Origin: Xanthostigma xanthostigma
Lineage: Eukaryota > Arthropoda > Insecta > Raphidioptera > Raphidiidae
DNA: 64,000 bases
Assembly: GCA_963575645.1 (NCBI GenBank)
Contig: OY754475.1
Span: forward strand, 19,630,509 to 19,694,508
Direction of reading: 5' to 3'
Shown in pieces: positions 27,701 through 36,700 of this stretch. Made by a program: the position numbers and the translations under genes. The notes below the pieces were generated by a model. It was not told the origin of the DNA, made no database searches, and saw nothing but the letters and a program-made list of their open reading frames with translations. Every line of letters starts with the position of its first letter. Within the stretch, counting starts at the first letter, position 1.

Positions 27701-30700
27701 CCTTTTTTTAATTTACGTCACTAGAGTAGTTCAAAATAGTTCCTTTTAATGATAATACATAATTGAAATATATTTTTATAGGTTATTTATAGGAAGCCTA
27801 CATTCTTTTATTTTCGTACTGACAACCGAATTATATACAAAGCGTTTTATTTTCAGTGTTGCTGTTTTGTAGTTGTAACAGACAGTCATTTTTTTTAACA
27901 GAATTCTAGCGTATGACACTTTTCGACACGAATTAAAACAAAATTTTTCAAAAATATACACAGTTTCTGTGTAAGCATACAATAACTTCAAAACGACAAA
28001 TATCTAGTTGGAACTTTTTTAGTTGTATCTTATTATAATCAGTTCGGCTTGAGATAAAAAAAAAGTATGTCTTGATTGCTTATCAAAATGTTCTACGCTT
28101 GTAGCGTCAGACATCGACTTGTAAATATATCCACTAGATAGCGTTTTGTAATCGAGACCTACCTTGGCAAACAAAAGTTGAAAAAAAAAACGTTAAGAAA
28201 ATGGTCTGTCAAAACCGAATGATCAACAAAATCAATAGCATTTGTTTTTGTAAATAAATGGCGGCTACCGTTTAAATCAGCTGATTTTGAAGCAGGTATG
28301 TCGCTAACCTTAAAATGTCTAAGTTTTTGTTAAAAAATTGATTGATTGTCAAAGTATGTTATTGTTCTTTTATAACTGTAAGAGATTTGTCAATATTTGC
28401 AAATAAAATGTTATTTTTTCATTTCATGTTTATTTATTTTATGTGGAACATAATCACACAGTATTGTTCTTATATTTGAATTGACGAAGTATAACGACTT
28501 AGTTTTTTCAAAATCGTAAAACATATGAACGCTGTTCTACAGTGTATTTTCTTTGCATAGGACTACTTCTATGTTCACTGCCGTAAGATATTTTGATGTT
28601 AGAGAAGTTCCAATCAATTATAATTTAAAAAAATTCAATGTGTGTTTATAAAAGCTCCATTCCAACCTCTCTGCAAACGGTCATATTATCGTCACAGTCC
28701 TGCGCAGTAGCTCAAAAACGGATAGTTTTGCTCGAGCTACTGCGCAAGACACGATAATATAACTGTTTGCAGGAAGTTAAAACAGAGCTAAATGTAATGT
28801 CAATAATTGTATACATTAGCTCTGTTCCAATCTCTCTGAGAACAGTAACAAAACCGTCACAGTCGAGCACAGTAGTTAAAACGGTGATCCAAAACCGATA
28901 CAGTTTCGTTTTAGCGATTGCACATTTCGTTTTAGCTACTGCGCATGACTGACAGTCCGTTACCGTTCTCGGAGAGAGGTTGGAACAGAGTTATTGAAAC
29001 AGTGTTTACACAAGACGTAGTCGTAGAAAAAAATACTGCGGTACGATCGGAGCTGAACTCGTTTTCTTGTTTTTAAAGTAAAACTTCTTTGCGCACTGTA
29101 GAGCAAGTTCGATTCATGCGATTGAAAGTGTAACGAAACGCTGCATCATTCGGCGCGCCCTCCCCTACCACGCGGTAGAGCTAGTGAGATGATCACTGAG
29201 CCAATGAGCGCGCTCTGATGCAACGATCGTTACGGGCTGTTTGTGCGTTCGAATAAGCGCGAATGTGCGTGTGTCTGAAGTCGATCCGACTAGAAGTTTC
29301 TCTTCTGCAGTGTGTACACTGTCTCTTGACTACGTACTTTGCAATAATTTCATCCAAAGTGATCCTCACAAAGATAAGATGTCGACATGACTGGGTGGCG
29401 TTGCATGTTGTTTAAAAACGATAATTTTAATGAATTTCTTCGCTTCGATGTTAGATTTTAGAGACATATTTTTGTTTTGTGTAATAAAAACGCGATGAAG
29501 CATGTGCCATGTTGTTCGTCGCTTATTAGTGAGGTTATGTAACATTTGCGCGTTTTTGTTGAATAGGCGCAGCTGTACCAAACCGTAAAACTGATCCCAC
29601 CCGATTTGATGGAGAACCTGACGAAACAGGTAGGCGAAAACTATGAGACGAACGTTCTAGTCAAAGTTATGATCGCTGTCGGCAAGCCGTCGAGAGTATC
29701 GATCATCGAACTGTTCAAACGTACCGAAGGCGGAGAGCTGTTCTCCATCAATCGGTCACTCGGACTTATAATGAGAGAGTGAGTGTTTTGTTTTTATTCT
29801 TTTTTCGACTTTTTTTCAATAACAAGATTGTGCGTGTTTGGCCGAAGTAAGTACTTACTAAATCTAGTAAGTCACTCACTATTAGTGATGTGCCGGATAT
29901 CCGTATCCGCGGATATCCGAGGGAGAAGAAAGATCTGTATCCGTTAGTTTTTTGGCGGATCTTTTACCTTATTAATTTTCAATTCATAGATGAAATTTAA
30001 TATATATAGGTGATTAGGTAATAATGAAAACCTGTCAAATTCCATTCAGATTATTTTTTAAAATCGTATTTGGCACCTTTATATTGCACACATTTATCGT
30101 AGTGAGTACCATACCAATAGTACATAACTCAAAGGTACTAAAAAACTATCTTCATAATGAGATATTGCACATCGATCTTTGGAAAGAGACAATCTGTTAT
30201 GAGAGTTAACTCTTAAAGAGGTCAATAACGTTTTCCCATAACAGATAGTCTCTTTCCAAAGGTCGATGTGCAATATTTACCGCCGCGTACTCTAAGAAAG
30301 TTAAGATCCGTATCCGCAGATCTTGAAATCAAATATCCATATTCAGATCCGTATCTGCGGATATGCATTTTTAACGATCCGGCACATCACTGCTCACTAT
30401 ACTTACAAAATTTTCGGCCAGGACACAAAATAAGTGCTAACGCAGTAAGCATAGCTTAATATAAAACGCCATTTTGCTTATTGTTGACGTAAAACAGACA
30501 GGAACAGACCTGTCATTGTTCAGATACACAAGCACTTGATATAAATGAATAATTGATAAATTTAGTACTGTCAATTATATTCAGTCTATGAGGTTATGTA
30601 CGGGATATAACGTAAACCGGTGTTTTGTGTCATGTTAAGCCAGTAAGTCTGTCCTGGCCGAAAAGCGCTATAGTCAGCTTGTAAGATTTTTTTATGCTAA

Positions 30701-33700
30701 CTGGCTTACTAAGTTTAGTAAGTACGTACTTCGCTAACAAATAATTATGCACATAAGGAAATGAATGCATTTCTACAGCAACCCAACACTACTAATATGT
30801 AGGGTATGTTTCACGAAGTCTGTAACTAGGAGACCTAGCTGATGCTGTGTTCCGAGACAGGCCATTTTCTGGCGCACGCGAGATGGCGCTGTTATCACTT
30901 CCTGAGAAAATGTCGGTTCTTTCCACCTGTTTTGGACATCGTTACTAAGGCTGTTTAACTTCACAGACACTACACTATTGTAAGCCATGAACGTGTGTGC
31001 GTTACCCAGTAGCTGACGCCATATTGGTTCATGCAACAGATATCGCTCCACCGCCACGCTCGAGCAATAAATAAATAAACAATTCCACAAAGTCTGATGC
31101 ACTCACGCCCGTTTAAATATATGATACGTCACACCTGTCTCACCAGTACAATATGGTGGCACAACAGTACAATTATGGCGTCGGATTCGTGACGTCATTA
31201 GCACTGGCTAGTAGACTGGGTTATATTTCGGAACATACCTGTAGTAAAGCCAAATAGGCTAGGTTTTTGATGAGTCGGCGAGTTTTAAAAATTCGAGTAT
31301 CAATCTCAGGAACTGTTTGAATTTTTTTTAATAATATCTACAGGTAGGTACCTCCCATAAGCGAGTTTAAGAGTGAGAGAGAGGTACATAACTTTTATAC
31401 CTGTAAACTAACTTGTCTCACTTGGGGTCGTAAAATTACCTGTGCGTAACGAACGATAGAAACCCTTCTAACATTAGAGATTAGTACTGGTCGCTATTCA
31501 GAAGTCATAGGTTGCCCAGCGTTGCCTTAAATAATCAAAATTTACAAGTGTACAGGTCAAATAGATTTTGAAAGTACCTCCAAATGGTACTAGATGTACG
31601 TATTTTATGTGATAAAAACAAAAAAACTTCGTACATTTTGTTTATTTCAATAAAAAGTTTATTTACGTCAATTTCATTTTATTTATTGTTTGTAGACCAA
31701 AGCAGGATAGCAACAACAATAAAAAGGACTTAAGTAGGAACAACAGCTTAACAAATCCAATCGAAATGAAGTCTCTTTTAAGTAAGTAAACATTCCAAAA
31801 AAGGGCTTCGTGCTTGTTTTTAAAGCGTTATTCGATTGTCTGTTGTTTGTTTTTCAGCGTTCCCTTCAACTGGCGATCTTCCGACACCCGAACTTCCCGA
31901 TATCGATACGTACTACGATGTGAATGTGCCAAGTGCCGTGAATCCATGGAATTTCTTTGTAAGTTTATTTCGTAATTTTCATTGGCGAGCACAGCGCCGC
32001 CTGTCGTTAAAAATTGAAAGTGCGGAAGTGTAAATTCGAGGCAGTTAATACCCTCTATATTGCTAGCAAAGATCGGGAGAAAGACTTAAACATTACGGTG
32101 TAGACATTTGTACGTCTATCTCACTTATTATACCCTGAGCCTTGTGCGCATGTCCGTGAATGGATGCGCGTCAGTTTGCACATGGAACTAAGCTGTGAAA
32201 GTGAGAAACCCTCCATAGTACTAAAAAATTAAATTATGACATATAGAATATAATTGACGGGAAATAATATTTTAAAAACGTTTTATTTTGACATACCTTT
32301 TAGAAATATTTAGATCTGAAAACAGCTTTACAAACTGACGTACACAATACATAGGTATAACACACTAATGCATGATTAATGACGTCACGCGCTGTGATTG
32401 GTGTTTGAAGTCACGTGACACATAGGTTAAAAATCGTGGTTTTATTTATTTATTTTAATATATTTAACGCACTTATTTAATAAAAATAATAATTCTAAAC
32501 GATATTTTAGACCATAAACTTTCATTATAACACAGTTTTATATTTAATTTTAATCACTGTCAATAACCCTATTGCTCCACTACAGGCGCGACACTTGCGC
32601 GCAACGGGTCAAGTGAAAAGAAAGAGATAGAAAAACAGTCATTTGCGGTCTCACTTTATGGGCCACGCTTGAACGTCGTCAATAAACAATCTATTACTTG
32701 ACTCTAAGGCACATACGCACTAGGCGGCTACCCGCAAAGCGGCTAGCCGCAAGTAGTAAACTATACGTAAGTTCTGTATATATAAAAAAATGCATACGCA
32801 CTACGTTGCGGCTGCCCGCCAACCGCTCCGGTCGCTTGGAGCACAGCGGCCGCTTCGACGGCTGACCGCGCGGTTCGTGTACGCACTATGCGGTTTAGTT
32901 TGCGGTTAGCCATTACCTGGGTAGTCGTGTATTTTTTAATCTGACAATTTACATTATGAATGTTCTAATATACTCAATAATTCTTCAAATGATTTTAAAC
33001 GCATTCTCATGTAACCAAAAAACTTGTCTTCGTATTTTTTGAGGTTTTCAAAAAATATATCAAAATGCCCAGTTTCATTTCGTGTTTGTAAGAAAGGATG
33101 TATCCAGTATTTTTTTTTCTTTTTATTTTTTATGTAGCGATCGTATATATAATAAACAGCTACAACTTCTTCAACGTCCATTGTAGAAATGGTTCGTTTT
33201 GTTTGGTTAAACAAAATCTTTCTGGTAAACAAAATATGTCTGGTTTAAATTAGATTCAACCGCAGATTCAACTGACGTTAGATACGCACTAGGCGACTGC
33301 CCGCAATGCGGCTAGCCGTCCGGCTGAACGCAGATTCAACCGCACACTGCGGTTAGCCGCGCGGCTAGCCGCATTGCGGGTAGCCGCCTAGTGCGTATGT
33401 AGCCTAAGGGCAAGATCCATGGCTAATGTGATTTGTATCTGACAATGTTCATGTCAGAGCTGGGCCAAGTACAATGAAAATGTACTTGGAGTACCAAGTA
33501 CAAAGTACTTTCCATTTTCGTCCAATAAGTACAAAGTACTTGACTAAGTACTGAATACATGTACTGAGTACAAGTACTTGGATTTTACGAGTACTTTTTA
33601 CAAGTACATTGGACACAATGTGGTACACCCAGCCTCAGTACACCTTTGTGGTACAAACTACAAACAAACCCTACAAGCTCGATTAATTATTTATGAAATT

Positions 33701-36700
33701 AAAATACACAGAGACTGGCGTACGCACAAAATGTTTTTATGAATTATATTTTATTTATATTAAATGTGAATTAATACAAAAACAAAAAATTGAAAGTACT
33801 GAAAGTAGAAAAATAAACAACTAAATCAAGACAAAAAGCAATGTTTCAAGAAACCCTGCATTAATAGGTTTGTTCCAAGCAGCCAGCAAACGGTAACGAA
33901 ACCGTCACCATCATGCGCTAGCTATCTGCACATGATGGTGACGGTTACGTTACCGTTTGCTGACTGCTTGGAACAAACAGGGTACCCAGAAATGTTCACA
34001 AGAAAGTAGCGATTCTTTACAGAAAAATCGCAAACTAAAAAAAACGCCTAATTTTTAAAACTTCTACACAAGACTTCTTTCTTCATAAAAGTGTATTTTA
34101 ATGTACTTGTACTTAGAAATAAGCTGAAAGTACAAAGTACATTCAACAGATCGTTACAAGTACAAGTAGCAAGTACACTTTTTAAAAGTACTCGGAATAC
34201 AAAGTACAAAGTACAAAAATATGTACTTAAAGTACTTTTTCCAAGTACTTGTACTCAGTACCGCCCAGCTCTGGTTCATGTTGCTTGACTGTTGGCTTAA
34301 CAGGTAGTTTTGTTATTAATATTTTACAGGTACAACCGTATATAAACGGTCGTGAACTCAAAGATATGATGAATAAATTGCAAAATTACTGCAATATGAC
34401 GTGCAGCGCCGAACTCACTTTAGACCAAATCAAACCGGGGGAGGTCTACGTGGCGCGGCATAACGATAACGTCTGGTATCGGTAAGTGTTTCTTTCATGT
34501 TATCTGTCGATTAATCATCCATAAGTTGCAAACGATGCTATAATACGCGCCACAGATCTAAAAGGGTCGGAAGTTAGTCACAAACAGCGTCGCAAAGGCA
34601 CATTTTAGAGCCGTTGAGACTCCCACCACCTCCCGGCTACCTGCACGGAACGTGCGCTCGTCGGTGATTGGCCGTGATCTCTCGTTGCCTTTGTCGCTTG
34701 TCGCTTTCCTGCTTTAAAGTACAGTCGAGTACGCTATTGTCAAGTTGTTATTGTTATGTTAGTTTTGTTGAGTTGCGAGTTTGTAGATTTTCAACAGACT
34801 GTACAAGCGCAAGCCCTCATTAGGATCTAACTTCCGAGCCTTTTAGATTCGTGGCGCGTATTATAGAAGTGTAATTGTTGTCTGTGAATTTTAACCGATA
34901 TCCGACTCCCGAATTGTAAACTTAAATCAACATTCACCATATGTCATCCAAAAATTGACCTACATGTACCTACCTTATAATTAGAGAGGAAGAGACCAAA
35001 CTACAAGCTCTACTTGAACGTGCGTGGAAGACCGTTCGGGGCAATCTGCGCACGTCGCGAGTGCTTGTTTCTGCACAGTTTCCGACTGTATTAGCGGCAA
35101 ATCGTTCGTTTGTTTTCATACCGCTTTCTGAAATAAGAAACCGTGTCACTTTGCATGATAAGTAGGTACTAAAAACTTGAAAATACTCGAGTTAAATCAG
35201 TGGAAAATAGATGGTGTTGAAAATACATGTTTACGACTGTATTAGCGGCAACTCGTTCGTTTGTTTTCATACCGCTTTCTGAAATAAGAAACCGTGTCAC
35301 TTTGCATGATAAGTAGGTACTAAAAACTTGAAAATACTCGAGTTAAATCAGTTGAAAAGAGATGGTGTTGAAAATACATTTTTACGACTATTAGCGGCAA
35401 CTCGTTCGTTTGTTTTCGTGTCGATTTCTTGAATAAAAAACCGTGTGGCGCATTCTTTTGGTCGACGTTTTTTCCTCGGTCAAACACTACCTTTTGTATG
35501 ACCCAAAACCCAAATCCACATTCCAGTACTTGCGATCTCAAATCCAGCCTGCTATTTGCGACACTGATGACCTGAACTGTCGAGCGTTTGTAATTTAAAA
35601 CAATTACTATTTACGAACTATAAGAAACTTACAAACTTCAGCTTGGATAGCAATGAATGTTACGATTACTGTTTGCGTTGCAGGGCTTGTATTAATAAAA
35701 CAATCGACCACGATTCCATCAGTGCGTTTTTCGTTGATTTTGGACTTTATGTAGTGCTGACGAGCAACCAGTTACAGACGCTCCATTCCGACTTTAAAAA
35801 GTTCCCGTTTCAAGCGATCAAAGCAAGACTTACAGGTAATTATATAATATACATTTTCTAGCAGGTAATTTTTCTGTGAATCTAAATTGTTTACAAAGTT
35901 GCATTGTATACAGTATGTAAACACGTAAGGTGCACATAGGGAAATTAACATTGGGAAAAAATGACTGGATCAGAGTGAGCCTTGAAATCTTGTTTTTCAA
36001 TTTGACAGATAATATTCTTTTGCAAACTGAATGTGTATACTACCGAAGAAAATATTCAAATGATTACAACATAATCGGACTTTTTTTATTAATGGGACAT
36101 TAAATTCCCAAAAATAGTTAAATATGGTGCGAGATCAAATATCTCCGCCTATTCGTGTTGAACCTAAAGACATTGGGTCACTGATTTACCAACGCGCATA
36201 CGTCATACCAGTCGGACAATTTTTGAATGAAATGTTTCCAAACAGATGGAATTGATTTTCTGTTTTATTTTTGTACAAAAAAATTAAAATAATGATTTAT
36301 AAGAGCTTTTTATTATTAAAAAAGCCAAGTAAAATAAAAATAAATCAATATAAAATAGAAATCCTCAAGATTACCACGATAATTCAATAGAAATAACAAT
36401 TAATGCAGTCATGGCTAACTCTGATCCAAGTATTTTTTCCCAATGCTAATTTCCCTATGTGCACCTTACGTGTTTACATACTGTATAACGTCAGTAACGT
36501 ACCGCTATAAGACTCCGTGCAGAAAGGCGGAGCTTACAGGGACTATCAGCGATGGAAGTGGCAAATCAGTAACGTATTGTTGCAATGTTTACATGGCAGC
36601 TGCAAATAAAGTAATGCATTAATTCGGAACCCAAAGGAATGGTGAGACCTCTGGTGAAAAATGCGCCGAACTGTCCTAAGCGGGGTTTTTGACAGGTAAA

